Part shown: positions 1-10,860 of the stretch, one piece after another
Position numbering within the stretch: the stretch's first letter is position 1
Layout: each line of letters begins with the position of its first letter
NCBI GenBank assembly: GCA_963575745.1
Contig: CAUYUJ010022069.1
Span: 7,501-71,500 of the forward strand
DNA length: 64,000 nucleotides
Source of the DNA: Prorocentrum cordatum
Taxonomy: Eukaryota > Sar > Dinophyceae > Prorocentrales > Prorocentraceae
Direction of reading: 5' to 3'
The notes under the pieces: generated by a model
The model's database searches: none
Told to the model about the DNA's origin: nothing
Seen by the model: only the letters and a program-made list of their open reading frames with translations
Position numbers and translations under genes: made by a program

Positions 1-171
1 GAGGCGTTGCTACACCTGGGCGCGCGGCCGCCTGACTGGAAGGTTCCCCCGGTGCCGGTAGGGGCGACGGCACACCCGGCGCGCGAACGCCGGCTAAGAA
101 TGTGCACGCCCCGGTGTGCCACCCCTTTCTGCCAGCCCCAGCCCGGGGCCGGCAGAGGGGTTGCTACGTTC
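1..171. other. Unassigned GC-rich edge sequence
   Basis: No gene is recognisable. A short direct repeat (GTTGCTAC at about 7 and 158) and imperfect inverted matches (around GGCACACC and GGTGTGCC) suggest the edge of a foldback repeat, but the window starts inside it. Confidence 0.3.
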
Positions 172-282
172 TTGTTGGTTTTGTTGTTGTTGGTTTTGTT
201 GTTGTTGTTGTTGTTGGTGTTGTTGTTGCTGTTGAACTCTCATTCTTGAAAAATAATTATTGTTGATCCCCCCACCGGTGCA
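172..282 (+). repeat. (TTG)n tract with conserved AATAATTATTGTTG tail
   Basis: An interrupted TTG microsatellite is followed by AATAATTATTGTTG and then a C-rich block ending in GGTGCAC. The same order (TTG tract, AATAATTATTGTTGGG, ACCCCTGGTGC) recurs near 60.77 kb and 61.94 kb. The microsatellite is therefore part of a dispersed repeat, not an isolated slippage tract. Confidence 0.6.
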
Positions 283-394
283 CATTGATTTGTTCAATTG
301 AAGTGCCCCCCCCGGGGCTCGCACACTGTTTTTTGACAGGGAAGATTTTCCTGCTCAAACTGGCCCCCTGGCCCCCAGGTTACAACAATAACGG

Positions 395-690
395 CTCCGG
401 CTTGAGACTTCCTCGCAAGTTAGCCAGAACCCCCGCTCCCGCCCGAGACTTCCTCGCATTTTATTCAAGAATCGCGCTCTCGCTTCGGATTTCCTCACGA
501 TTTACTCAGGAATCGTTCCCCCTGCGCTCTGGAGTCGCGCTCTCGCTGGAGATTTGTTTGCAATTTACTGAAGAATAGCGCCCTTGCGTTGGGATTTCTT
601 GCAATTTACTCCAGCGCCGCGCTCCCGACACCCAGGCACTCAGGAGTCGCGCTCACGCTTAGGACTCCTTCACAGATTACCTAGGAATCG
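395..690 (+). repeat. Degenerate satellite S1, forward array
   Basis: Five to six diverged units of about 45-70 bp carry GAGACTTCCTCGC, then a T-rich stretch, then AAGAATCGCGCTCTCGCT. The reverse complement of the same units forms another array at 2270-2530. Confidence 0.65.
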
Positions 691-1460
691 GGATCTCGCT
701 GCCCTTCGTGGCCCCGTTGCAACCCTTCGTGGCCCCCTCGCTTTGTTTCGTGGCCCCGTTGCAGCCCTTCGTGGCCCCCTCGCTTTGTTTCGTGGCCCCG
801 TTGCAGCCCTTCGTGGCCTCCTCGTTGCCCTTCGTGGCCCCGTTGCAGCCCTTCATGGCCCCCTCGCTTTGTTTCGCCGCCCCGTTGTAGCCCTTCGTGG
901 CCCCCTCGCTGCCCTCCGTGGCCCCGTTGCAGCCCTTCGTGGCCCCGTTGCAGCCCTTCGTGGCCCCTTCGCTTTGTTTCGTGGCCCCGTTGCAGCCCTT
1001 CGTGGCCCCCTCGCTTTGTTTCGTGGCCCCATATATGTACGCCCTTCGTGGATCCTGCTCGTTCGCGCCGGTGGTGTCCCCATATGCATGCCCTTCGTGG
1101 CCCCGCTGTCGCCCTTCGTGGCCCCATCGCTGCCCTTCGTGTCCCCGTTGCTGCCCACAGTGGCCCCGTCGTAACCCCCCGCGGCCCAACATACATGTGC
1201 TCTTCGTGGCCCCCGCTCGTTCGCGCTCTCCGTGGCCCCATGTGCATGCCCTTCGTGGCCCTGCTGTCGCCGTTTGTGGCCCCCTCATTGTCCTACGTGG
1301 CCCAGGTGCTGCCCTCAGTGGCCCCATCGTTGCCTTCTATGGCCCCGCATTATCTGCCCTTCGTGACCCACGCTCGTTCGCGCTCTTCGTGGCCCCATAC
1401 GCATTCCCTTCGTGTCCCCGCTGTCGCCCTTCGTGGCCTACTTCGTGTCCTTCGTGGCTC
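690..1460. repeat. CTTCGTGGCCCC minisatellite
   Basis: Tandem units of about 21-24 bp built on CCCTTCGTGGCCCC with variable GTTGCAG or TCGCTTTGTTT spacers. The array becomes more degenerate after 1030. It is open in several frames on both strands, as expected of a short-period repeat, so I annotate no protein. Confidence 0.85.
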
Positions 1461-1490
1461 TGCTGTCGTTCTCTCTCGCTCTCGCTTTCG

Positions 1491-1560
1491 CTCGTCGTCG
1501 TCGTCGCCGTCGCCGTCGTTGCCGTCGTCGTCGACGTCGTCGTCGTCGTCGTGGTCGGTC
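1491..1560. repeat. (CGT)n microsatellite
   Basis: Imperfect CGT/CGC triplet array. It codes for poly-Arg, poly-Val or poly-Ser depending on frame. Confidence 0.8.
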
Positions 1561-1796
1561 CCCTGTCCGTCCCTCTTGGGGTCGGTCGACGGTCCGCGGC
1601 CGCACCGCCGATCAGCGCTGCCGCTGGCCAGGCCGACGGTCCGCGGCCGCCCCGCCGCTTGCCGGGGCCCGGCCTGCAGGGAAGAAAGATATACCCCCCA
1701 AAAGGGGTTCGATCGAAGACGAAAAGGGCGGGTATCGAGGGTTTATGGGAAATTCGCGTTCTTCGACACTCGAGCAGATAAGGGCGAACAGTGTTA
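1561..1796. other. Unassigned spacer
   Basis: GC-rich sequence with a repeated GGTCCGCGGCCGC motif (near 1590 and 1638). No gene or element was recognised. Confidence 0.4.
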
Positions 1797-1802
1797 AAAT
1801 AC

Positions 1803-1858
<56 letters not shown>

Positions 1859-1895
1859 CATGTTGTTCATGTTGTTGTTGTTGTTGATGTTGTTT
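1797..1895. repeat. (TTG)n microsatellite
   Basis: About 20 nearly perfect TTG triplets followed by TTG units interrupted by TTCATG. It lacks the conserved AATAATTATTGTTG tail seen at other TTG loci. Confidence 0.85.
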
Positions 1896-2269
1896 GGTGG
1901 CCGGTTTGGGCGCAACTCCGAAACGCTTGAGCGTGAGCCTCAATATGAAAGGAAATGCAGCTGGCGGCGAGGCGAGCGCGCCAAAGCACCTATAGAGGGT
2001 CGAACAACTCTAATTGTTCAGTGACCAAAGTCCGGCAACAGCAACACTTCAAGACTGTTGGCTCATTTCTGCTCGCGTGTCACTAAACATGGAATCCCTA
2101 ACACTGGATACCCGCCCTCTGCGTCTTCGATCATAGCCCCCCTTAAGGGCATGCCTTCCTTACCTGCCACGTGTAGTTGGCGCAGCCCCTAAGACAAGGG
2201 AAGGGGGACGGAGGGGACAAGAGTCAGGCGGGCGGACTCAGACGGCGGGGTCGAGCGGGAGGATCGCTG
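1896..2269. other. Unassigned spacer
   Basis: I see no gene, RNA or repeat structure in this stretch. Confidence 0.4.
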
Positions 2270-2530
2270 AAGCGCCAGTCCTACATGAACCGCGAGGAAG
2301 TCTCGAGCGATAGCGCGATTCTCAAGTATTTGGTGAAGAAGTCTACAGCGAAAGCGTGAATTCTGAGCGTTGGGGGCGTGGCGATACAGTTGCGAGGAAG
2401 TGCCACGCGAGAGCACGATTCCTTTGTAACTTGTAGGGACGTCCAGCACGAGAGCGCGATTTACAATAAACTGTGAGGAAGTCCCAGGCGGGAGTCGCTG
2501 TGTGGTAAACTGAAGGCAAGGGACGCAATC
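2270..2530 (-). repeat. Degenerate satellite S1, inverted array
   Basis: Units containing GCGAGGAAGTC and GAGAGCGCGATTC are the reverse complement of the units at 395-690. The two arrays bracket the minisatellite and TTG tract between them, giving a large inverted-repeat arrangement. Confidence 0.6.
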
Positions 2531-3190
2531 TGAGACCCAAGATCCCCCTGTCTATAAAAATCAAAGTGCGAGCCCTGGGAGGAGCATTTCAATTGAAAAA
2601 CGCACGGAGAGAGGGGCTCAACAAGAATTGTTCTGCAGAAGCGATAACCAACTCAACGCAACGACACTCCGCACCGCGGAACTCCACTTCAACCGCGCAC
2701 CCAATGAACAATGAATTGTGACGGTTCGGTCCCCTCACTCTGCATACATTCAGCTCAAGACCAGCGGAAGCTTCAGTGATGCACTATCTACGAAGGGGAT
2801 CACCCAGACACCAGGGAGGTCACCGGTGTGCCGTGCGCGGATGCTCTGAAGGAGCTCGAAAAGATCCGCCCCGTGGTAGTCCAGTCAATCCGTGCAAGAC
2901 CCTACACCTGGTTACGATTTGTGCATCCGCGCCTGCTCAAACTTGAGAGCCTCCAGGGTGACTCCAGAGGCCCCAAAAGTCGCCCCAAGAGGTGCCCAGG
3001 AGAGCCCCAGGAGACACCCACAGGCTACCCTTTTCGACGCCCCCGAGGGCTCTTGGCTTGCTAGGGCGCCGTCGAGGGCAGTCTGAAGGCCGACCGAGGG
3101 AAACATGTAGCCCTCCGGGGTAACAACACAAGCACTCTGAGCATCACTACGTCTCTCTCTGTGTGCGCTCGCGCTCCTTGGCTCCGCCTG
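2531..3190. other. Mostly unassigned sequence
   Basis: About 2950-3010 holds a short run of the GGCCCC/AAGAGG degenerate repeat that recurs elsewhere in the window. The rest shows no recognised gene or element. Confidence 0.35.
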
Positions 3191-3194
3191 GAAG

Positions 3195-3614
3195 TCGGCG
3201 GCGAGCCCGGTGGGGAAGTGAGAAGGAGAAGGCCTTCTCGGAAGGCTCGGAAGTCCCCCGACCTTCTGGGAAGTGCTCTGAGCCTTCCCCGAGGGCACAG
3301 AAAGCTCCTCGGAGGCGCGAGCGAGGGCTTCTGAGAAATCCCGCCGCCTCCTGAGAAGGCCTGCTCATTCTCACTTCCCCCCCCTGGGCGCGCCACCGAA
3401 TGTGGTTTTTGGGTCGTAGCTCGGGTCTCCGGCGGCCGTTCGGGACGATCCAGGCCCCCCCCCGAACGCCCTCGGCGAGGCGCAGCTGCTGGCAAGCATC
3501 CCGAGGCTGGAAGCCCGCCGAGAACCGACGAACACGTCCGAAGGCCTCACGGGAGGACCGTCTCCTCCCGAGAAGGCCTTCTCCTTCTCACTTCCCCCCC
3601 TCGCTCGCCGCCGA
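3195..3614. repeat. Compound foldback element (GAGAAGGCCTTCTC)
   Basis: The left arm begins TCGGCGGCGAGCCCGG and runs through GGGGAAGTGAGAAGGAGAAG into GGCCTTCTCGG. Its inverted match ends at about 3614 (CTCGCTCGCCGCCGA). A third, inverted copy of the GAAGTGAGAA block at about 3345-3390 suggests two adjacent or nested foldback units. Confidence 0.65.
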
Positions 3615-3744
3615 TTCTTTCGGCGTCCTGGGGCAGCCTTCCTTCGCAGCTGTGGCCCGGAGCCGTCGTCGCCTCCACGCGCCCCCGCCGCTCGTCCGAG
3701 GCGGGCCGTGGCCCGGAGAAGAACACAGAGCTTCGCACCAAGCT

Positions 3745-3929
3745 CCGGTCGGGCACGTCCCCCTACGGGCCGACTTTCGACGAACAATGTTAAAAACGCC
3801 AAGAAAACGCTCAAAGAAAGGTCCAAAAACAGTCCAAAACATAGTCCAAACATAGTCCAAAAGTAGTCTTAAAAAAATCCAAACAGTCCAAAAGAGCGAA
3901 TTTTCCTCCCGTAGAGGGACAGGCCCGAC
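3745..3929. mobile_element. Family A MITE copy 1 (Mutator-like)
   Basis: The termini are inverted: GGTCGGGCACGTCCCCCTAC at the left, and GTAGAGGGACAGGCCCGAC at the right. The interior is AT-richer, with repeated AGTCCAAAA/TAGTCC motifs and no coding potential. It is flanked by near-identical 13-bp repeats, TTCGCACCAAGCT (3732-3744) and TTCGCACTCAGCT (3930-3942), 11 of 13 matching. I read these as a diverged target-site duplication; the length range across copies fits Mutator-type insertion. Confidence 0.8.
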
Positions 3930-4134
3930 TTCGCACTCAGCTGAGCGGGCCTTCGCCCGAAGCAGAATGTGCTTCTTCGGTTGAACGCCCCACGCTCACA
4001 AAAAGAAAACACACTCCGAAGCAATGCCCACTGTGCTGTGTGCGCGGTGGCGGCCGCAGGCGAAAGTCCGTGGAAGACGCTCCCGCCCCCGATGGCCTCC
4101 AGAAGGGCGGGGAGGGGGCGCACGGATCCCAGGC

Positions 4135-4435
4135 TGGGCATGACGAGCGAACAACACACACCCATACCCTTGCCGTCGCTCGGACGTCCATTTCCAATGT
4201 TCTTTGTCGGTTTCGTGCGTGTTTTTTGTTTGCTCGATGGTCCAGGATGGTCGTCGATGGTTCTCGCCGAGAAAAAATGCACGCGTCCAAGCGATGCCAA
4301 GTACCCATAGGGAGGCCGTTGGTAGGAGGACCGGCTATGGGCATGGGTGCGGGTTGTCGGACCCCGGGGAACGCTCCCGTGCGAGCGGGGACCCCCATCC
4401 GACACGACAACACGCACCCATAGCCCTCGCCGATC
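4135..4435. repeat. Foldback repeat around CTATGGGTGCGTGTTGTCG
   Basis: A GGCTATGGG...GGGTGCGGGTTGTCG block near 4334-4362 is inverted at about 4400-4425. A third related copy lies in reverse at about 4140-4170. No protein-coding signal was recognised. Confidence 0.45.
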
Positions 4436-4454
4436 CCCCATCTGGGTATGGAGG

Positions 4455-4620
4455 TGTGTGTCGCTGGTGCGTCAGGGCAGAAGCTGGCGTCCTGGTCGGC
4501 CCTGCAGAGCACGTCCCGCGCGCACTCGATCGGCAGGCGCGAGAGCGGCGAGCGCGCGTCCTCCGGGCAGGCGCGCCGCCTCGTCTTCTGGACCTCCTCG
4601 CATGCTGCCCCCCCCCCTCC
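4455..4620 (-). CDS. Possible exon of a cysteine-rich protein
   Basis: On the - strand, a frame starting just after a CAG (candidate 3' splice site, minus-strand CAG at about 4617) encodes about 50 residues. Five cysteines are spaced C-x10-C-x14-C-x4-C-x8-C, and the sequence includes LPIECARDVLC and DASFCPDAP. The composition looks more like a folded secreted domain than like repeat-derived frames nearby. There is no start codon, no partner exon and no family I can name. It could also be a chance frame in GC-rich DNA. Confidence 0.25.
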
Positions 4621-4819
4621 TGCTCGCCTCGTCCTCGTCACGTGGCGAGGACCAGGGCAGAGTTCGAGGGTTATGATGTTCCAACCTGCTTGGGCCTGCT
4701 TCTGGAGGGCAAACCAACCTACCTTGCTTTTGACCACCCTCGCTTCCAAGAGATACCAAGCGATGCCAAACTACGGCCTGTACTGGTCAGGCCGCTTGAC
4801 GAGGAGGCGCGTGGTATGA

Positions 4820-4990
4820 CTGACTACCTACCAGACCACCCCAACCCAACCCGAAGACCCGAATTTCGGGTTGGGGGGGGTATGGGCTCCACATGTGTTT
4901 TTTCGATGTCCCCGGACCCCCCCCACTAGAATCGAGGGTAAATCTGAGCCTTCGGGTTGGGTTGGGGTGGTTTGGTGGGTGGTGAATGAC
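4820..4990. repeat. Inverted repeat with CCCAACCCAACCCGAAG arms
   Basis: ACCACCCCAACCCAACCCG at about 4833 is inverted at about 4950-4980 (CGGGTTGGGTTGGGGTGGT). Partial matching extends the arms to roughly 40 bp. It is MITE-like in size; no target duplication was evident. Confidence 0.6.
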
Positions 4991-5184
4991 TTGGTTTTGC
5001 CTGGAAGCGAAAGCGGGGCAGGTAATCCACGCTCTGAGTTCCACCAGAAAGAAGTTCGAGCACCAGAACAGCACCCCAAACCTCAGAAGGCTTTCGCGTG
5101 CTGGGCCCTGGAAGGCACTCGTCCGACGCTGTTTCGACACCCTGTCGACACTCTTCCGGGTGCTCGAGATTATTTCTGGGATGT

Positions 5185-5415
5185 GGTCCTTTCAGGGGGA
5201 CGTAAGACCTGGGTACAGGGGACTCGGAAATCCCCGACGAGGTCGTCAAAAAAATGACGACGCCGAGCCTGCATTTTGACGAGGCCTCCCGCTGCAGACA
5301 TCCCACGAAACTCCTCCTCGTCGAAATCCGAGGCGCGGTCGTCAAAAAACGATGGCGAACCCGAGTCCTGGCAAACCAGGGTCTTACGTTCCCCCGATCC
5401 TTGAGTACGATGGGC
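5185..5415. repeat. Inverted repeat with GGGGGACGTAAGACC arms
   Basis: The left arm carries GGGGGACGTAAGACC, GGACTCGG and then GTCGTCAAAAAA. These are inverted at 5340-5412 in the order TTTTTTGACGAC...GGTCTTACGTTCCCCC once read on the opposite strand. The arms are about 60 bp and imperfect. No gene lies inside. Confidence 0.6.
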
Positions 5416-5574
5416 GCAACAAAACTCGAGGGATCGAGAGGTCGAGATGCTGGAGGAGAGCGGCAGAACGAGGGCGGACATCCGACGAGGCCGGCTCCGC
5501 CGGCAGAAGAGGCGGCGGGAGCAGCAATTCGTCCCCCGCGGCGTGGCAGACATCGCCCCCCACGGTGGGCTTGT

Positions 5575-5740
5575 TTTTCCACCACCACCACCAGAAGTTA
5601 GAGGGGGGAAGGAGGACGAGGAAAAGGAGGAGGACGAGGAGGACGAAGAGGAGGAGGAGGAGGAGGAGGACGAGGAGGAGGAGGAGGAGGAGGACCCCCT
5701 CCCCCTCCAACTTATGGTGGTGGTGGTAGAAGACGGGCCC
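5575..5740. repeat. (GAG)n tract inside CCACCACCACCA/GGTGGTGGTGG arms
   Basis: A GGA/GAG microsatellite (about 5610-5695) is flanked by inverted CCACCACCACCAGAAGTT and AACTTATGGTGGTGGTGG blocks. A related ATGGTGGTGGTGG block also ends the (CCT)n tract at about 59.77 kb. Confidence 0.6.
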
Positions 5741-6126
5741 ATCACCCCACCTTCTGTGTCCCCCCTTCTCGTCGCCTCCTTGTTATGTACGTCTGACCGA
5801 CGCGTGGTCACGAGAAGCGCAGGTCAGGAGCGCGAGCCCCGTCGCCGAAGGCCCACGGCCCCTGCGGAGGCACCCCGCGAGAAGCAGGAAACGCACACAC
5901 GGCATCCCTCAGACGTTGACGTTGTTCTGGGCACTCGCGCTGGCTCTGGAACCTCCTCCTCCTCCTTCTGCCGTATCCTACGGTATGTTTTGCTGCTGGT
6001 TTGCTGGGGGGACGGGGCCGTGCGAATTTAGGTTGTCCCCTCCGTGGCCTCAACAGACCTACGGATAATCCAGCTGATCACGCCATTCCGTCTTCCGTCG
6101 TTTCCGCCTCTCTTCGTCGTCATCCC

Positions 6127-6320
6127 TGGGGGGACAAACAATGACATACATAAACATAAAAACTCGATGCTCCGCGCGGACTTCTCGGCTCGGCGCTGGA
6201 CCCCCCTCCCTGGAGCGCGGAGCGAGCCAGTGGCGGCGCGGGAGGCGCCGCCAGGGGGCTCCCGCGCCGATCCGAGAAGACCGCGCGGAGCATCGAGTTT
6301 TGTTATCATTAATGCATTGT
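6127..6320. mobile_element. Family B foldback element copy 1
   Basis: The left end has CATACATAAACATAAAAACT followed by GCTCCGCGCGGACTTCTC and GGCGCTGG. The centre holds GCGCGGAGCG and GGCGCCGCC palindromes. The right arm inverts the left (GCCGATCCGAGAAGACCGCG to GAGTTTTGTTATCATTAATG). It is non-coding and able to form a strong hairpin. Confidence 0.75.
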
Positions 6321-6324
6321 AAGT

Positions 6325-6560
6325 ATTCATCTCCCTATCTTCGACGTCACCACTACCACCACCATCATCATCACCACCAGCAACTGCTTTTATCATTATG
6401 TTATGTAATTATTAATTTCCCTATCTTCGACGTCACCACTACCACCACCATCATCACCACCACCAGCAACTGCTTTTATCATTATGTATTGGAATTATTA
6501 ATTTCCGCATCTTCGACGTCACCACTACCACCACCATCATCATCACCCCCAGCAGCCGCA
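6325..6560 (+). repeat. Three 85-bp tandem repeats (ATCTTCGACGTCACCACTAC)
   Basis: Three units start at about 6339, 6423 and 6509. Each runs ATCTTCGACGTCACCACTAC, (CCACCATCAT)n, AGCAACTGCTTTTATCATTA. The array abuts the right end of the family B element, and the TTATCATTA motif occurs in both. Confidence 0.7.
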
Positions 6561-7300
6561 TCGTCAGCATCCTCCTCCTTCGCCTTGCTTCGCTGGCGCG
6601 GGCGGCGCGCCAGCGCGCATTCTGCCGCCGGCCGAGGCAGAGAGGCCCTCCAAAATCCTCACCGCCGGCCTCGCCACCGACGGTGTCGCCCCCATCTGCC
6701 TCCGATTCCCTTCCCCCCCCCCGTCCCCATTCCCCTCCTCACTCCCTCGTCCTCGTCCGACTCGTCTCATCACCCCTTCTGCACTACAGCGGTGACGCGC
6801 TACAGTGCAGGGCCAAGGATGTCGCACCCTGTGTGTGTGTGCAACGCAGGTGGTGGGCCCATGTAGCGATTGCGTGGCAACATCACGACATGGATGAATT
6901 TGGAGATGCCCAGAATCTTCCCTTCTCCCAGGGTCATGTTTACAATACGTACTCCTCCACCACCACAACCTATTCACAACTCAAAACGTCATCCCTCCTC
7001 CACTATCAGCCCTCACCGAGGGTCTCTACAATTGGTGCCCGAAGCTGGCGCTCCAAGTTGGCGCGATCACTTGCCCAGTGGAATGTTCTTCGGAGACCTT
7101 CTTCCCACCTCCTCTCCTCACCTCCAACCTCAGCCTCAACATTTACGCTGGCTGTGGCCCGCACCTGCTAAATAGCAAGAGATGGCACTGTGTATCGGGA
7201 TAGGAGGCACTGCGTAGCCTGACCTATGCCACAGTGTACTAGGCAATTGGCGGTATTTGTACCTTCCATTCCGGTGACCTCCCTTCTCCTTTGGCCCTTC
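6561..7300. other. Unassigned spacer
   Basis: Pyrimidine-rich with short TG runs (about 6832-6842). I found no frame with convincing protein composition and no RNA gene. Confidence 0.4.
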
Positions 7301-7317
7301 GCCCGCCCAGCCCCCGC

Positions 7318-7400
7318 AGACGCCGACGCCGACGCCGACGCCGACAGCCGACGGACGACGGACGACGACGACGACGACGACGACGACGATCCCCCCCGCG
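7318..7400. repeat. (GAC)n microsatellite
   Basis: GCCGAC units grade into pure GAC triplets, ending at the run of C at about 7390. Confidence 0.8.
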
Positions 7401-7564
7401 GCGCGGCACGAGGTCCGCCCAGGCGGCCGCGAAGCGGCGGCCGCGCTCGCCGAGCATGGGCGCCGCGGACTCCAGGTCGAGCGCGCCCCCGGCGGCGGCG
7501 GAAGCGCCTGGGCAAGGGCGCGGGGGGCCCCCGGGCCGGGGCGCGGCAGCCTTCACTAGCTGAT

Positions 7565-7790
7565 TGTGATGGTGGTGCTGCCGATGACGATGACGATGGT
7601 GGTGGTGATGATGCTGATGACGATGAGATATGGATGCTGCTGATGATGATCACGGTGGTGGTGCTGATGATGGCGGTAGTGGTGAAGGAGGTGGTGGTGA
7701 TGATGATGATGACGATAATGCCGATGATGGTGATGGTGATGATGATACTGATGATGCCTGCGATGATGATGCTGATGATGGCCATCGTCA
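7565..7790. repeat. Degenerate (GAT)n tract
   Basis: GATGATGAT with GGT/GCT interruptions over about 220 bp. It is open on both strands because stop codons are rare in this triplet array. Confidence 0.8.
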
Positions 7791-7902
7791 TAGATCGTCG
7801 ATCAATCGATCAACCCGATCTGCAGCTGTCGCTTGCGAGCGGCGAGAGCGTCGCACATTGGCACCATAGCACCGAGCATATGTGATACTGAAAAGCATAT
7901 CG

Positions 7903-7904
<2 letters not shown>

Positions 7905-7946
<42 letters not shown>
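7905..7946. repeat. (CA)n microsatellite
   Basis: About 19 CA dinucleotides ending at CGCTCACACG. Confidence 0.9.
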
Positions 7947-7947
<1 letters not shown>

Positions 7948-8175
7948 CACACGAATTACGTGCTACAAAGAACGACTACAAAAGACCCAATCACATGATC
8001 ATGCCCCCCCAAGAAACACACCACCGACCAACTACGCACATCGCACACCTCAGCTAGCCCTGCGAGTCAAATCGCATTGCTACGAAAATGGTTAGACTGA
8101 GCCGGCACGAGGAAGGAGGAGAACGAGACCTGGCAAGGGAAGGAGGAGGAAGAACAGAAGGATGAGGATGAATAG

Positions 8176-8243
8176 AAGGAGGGGGAGGAGGAGGAGGAGG
8201 AGGAGGAGGAGGAGGAGGAGGAGGAGGAGGAGGAGGAGGAGGA

Positions 8244-8278
<35 letters not shown>

Positions 8279-8280
8279 AG
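8176..8280. repeat. (GGA)n-(GGC)n microsatellite
   Basis: A run of GGA triplets switches abruptly to GGC triplets at about 8246, a compound microsatellite. Confidence 0.85.
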
Positions 8281-8574
8281 CGGTATCGGGCCGAACGTCT
8301 CAGCGCCGAGAGACCACATAGCGAAACCCGCTGAACACTATTATGCCATATTAAGCCATGTGCGGCCTGCCGTGCGCGGGAGCACTGCGTTGGATCGAGG
8401 ACGGCCCCCAAAGGGTGGGGAGCCCCGAGCGTGCATCGCTCAACCCGTGCAAGGTTCGGGGATGGACAGACCCCCCTTTCGTAAAACGTGGTTTAGCGAC
8501 GACGACCTGAGGCCCAAACCTGGCGGGCGCAGGCCTGGAAAACAACGGCCACGGCGCCGTCTCGAGAACCGAAG

Positions 8575-8644
8575 ACGGACAGTTCACCAATCGACGTGTC
8601 AGTGTTGGGGGCTCCAGTGACACGTCGATTAGTGAATTGTCCGT
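8575..8644. repeat. 70-bp stem-loop
   Basis: ACGGACAGTTCACCAATCGA is inverted as TCGATTAGTGAATTGTCCGT, with GACACGTCGA completing a stem of about 30 bp. The loop includes TTGGGGGC. It is the only long hairpin near the GC-rich block that follows. Confidence 0.7.
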
Positions 8645-8649
8645 TTTCG

Positions 8650-10200
8650 AAAGGTGTCCACCCCAGAAAGGTGTAAGGCCAAACTCCGCCACGGACGGCT
8701 GGCGGAGACGACACCACAGCACCACACGCGGAGAGCGGGGGCAGAGCGAGGGAGGCGCAGGGCGGCCTGAGCCGGGAGGGGCAGGGAGGCCACGCCAGGG
8801 AGGCAGGGGCGGCACGCAAAGGGGCACGGCATGCCGCGGGCAGGGTGAGCTCACTCCGCGGACCGCAGCCGTTGCAGCTGCCGCGCGCAGCAATCGCATC
8901 CGCGCCCGCGGTACGCGGAGGCCGTGGGCATCCCTGCTCGAGGGGCCGCCCGCGGCGCGGCGGCTGGCGGCGGCTCGCGCGCCAGGCTGCTGCGGCGGCG
9001 GCCGTGGCTGCGGCCCGACCGGCGGTGCAGCTGCTCGTCGGCGGCGGCGCGCTCGACGGCACCGACGGCCAGCAACGGAGGTGCTCGCGCGGCTGCGCGC
9101 GGCGGCACCTCCGAGGCGGGGCGGGCGCTGCGGCCCTCGGGCTCCTGCTGCTGCAGAGGCCCGCACCGGTCGCGGCAGCCTCGCCATCAAGGACGGCGTA
9201 CAGCCAGCAGCACGACGTCTGCGACGACGGCGGGCAGCAGGGCGGGCGCCATCTGCACGACGTCGAGCTCAACGACGGGCAGCAGGGCACGGGCCAGCAG
9301 AAAACGCCGAGCAGCACTCCGTCGAGAGGCAGCATGCCCAGGACGACGCCCCGTTGCCTGGAGGGGCGCATCGGCTCGCCGACGCGGAGCACAATGACAC
9401 CGCCGACGGCCTGGCCTCGGTCGGCATGGAGGCGAGGTCCCAGCAGGTGGACACGGTCCACGCGCAGGATGTGGTGATCGACCTGCTGGACCTCCACTCA
9501 CAACCGCCCTCGCGCGCCACGCCGAAGGCGGCGGCGTGTGCGGCCAGCACGGCTCCGCGTGCGCCCACGCAGCGGCGGCGGCCTGCAGAGGCCATCGCCC
9601 GCTGAGGGCCGTGCCGTGTGGCGCACTGCGGCCCGCCGCGGGCGCAACCTCCCTTGCATGGGGCTTCGCCTTCCGGTGGGCCGGGCGGGCGCGGACGGCC
9701 ACGCCCACCGCCGCCCGGCACCTCGGCTCGGGCCCGCGGTGGTGGACGGCGGCCGCGGCGCGGGCAGGCCTCGGCGATCCGCAGGCCGGCCCGCATCTGC
9801 TTGCCGGCGCCCAGCCGACATCGCCGCCCGTCGGCCACCTGCAGCAGCCGGCCCACCAGGCCGACGAGGACGCGGAGGCTGTGGTCGTCGGCGAGGAGGC
9901 TGCGGCGGGCGGCGACGGCGCCGCCTCACGGGCAGGGCCTGGCGCCAAGCCTGGCACCGACCCCGCCGACGAGGGCGAGGAGTGCCCCGAGTGCCACAGC
10001 CGCATGATTCGGAGCTCGCTCGACTACGGGCCCGATGGCATGGCGCGAGACCTCTGCCAGTCAGTCGTGCGCTCCTGGCTTGGCCACGTGAGAAAACGGG
10101 CGGCGCCGTGCCAAGCGTAAGCCTGAGCTCGTAGCGAAGCTCCGTGCCGCGACCGCGAGGCAGCGGCGCTAAGATCTGAAACGCTGCATTGTACATGCGT
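8650..10200. other. GC-rich block with coding-like patches, unresolved
   Basis: On the + strand about 9395-9500 reads EARSQQVDTVHAQDVVIDLL, and 9970-10090 contains EECPECHSRMIRSSLDYG, a CxxC pair of the kind seen in zinc ribbons. Both have natural composition, unlike the Arg/Ala-rich frames around them. They lie in different frames without clear splice sites joining them, so I call no gene. The block could be a multi-exon gene or GC-biased non-coding DNA. Confidence 0.25.
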
Positions 10201-10644
10201 GGCGTCTGTCCCCAGGACGTGGGAGTTTTCGCACCCGCTCATGCACGAGGATTCTCTTCGGCGCGCGGCCAGAATACCTCCGGCCATTGCCCGTGCTGAT
10301 AACGAGCGATGTAGTGGCCCAGTTGCCTCACAGCTCCTGCAGGTGAATACGGTGGGCTGCCAGCTCTGAATATCATTTTCGCGTTCCTTGTTCGTCGCGG
10401 TTGCAGGCATGCCCCGCCGGCACGGCGCCACCTCTCGTGGCCAGCTGGCGGGGGCGGAGCTGCCCACGGGCCCCCCCCCGCAATGCCGGCGCACGCGACG
10501 CTGAGGCCCGAGTCTCTCGGCGCCGCTGTCGCGTGGTCATGCTGCCTGTGGGATATATGCCGTCGCCTCGTGTGGCCTCCCACCTCACCCCTCTGCGTGG
10601 AGGTCGGCTGGATCCCACCGCCGAGGCTTACGGCCTTAAGTTAG

Positions 10645-10860
10645 GAGGCAACTACTGGGAGGCTTTCGTCGGAAAGATGAGAGAGGATTTTGAGCCCCAT
10701 CGGGGGGCTGTTGTGCCGGAAAAGGGCCTGGGATCAAGCCGGATCCAACGGGATTGAGCGGGATGAAGCCCGATTCAGCGGGGTTGCGCGGCATCAAGCC
10801 GGATTTCGGACCGGGGCAAAAACAGAACTTGACCTCCCAGGAGTTGCATCCGAACATAAG
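10645..10860 (+). repeat. Dispersed repeat K copy 1
   Basis: The shared order is TACTGGGAGG, a GGAAAGAT block, GAGCCCCAT, a tandem of GGATCAAGCC/GGATTGAGC units, GGATTTCGGACC, then GACCTCCCAGGAGTTGCATC. The same order occurs at 17768-17960. No terminal inverted repeat was found; the element class is unknown. Confidence 0.7.

Noticed and set aside
4833-4980. CCCAACCCAACCC blocks as possible telomere repeat
   Set aside because: Only two or three units, in inverted arms of a hairpin, and the unit differs from the TTTAGGG type expected in dinoflagellates.
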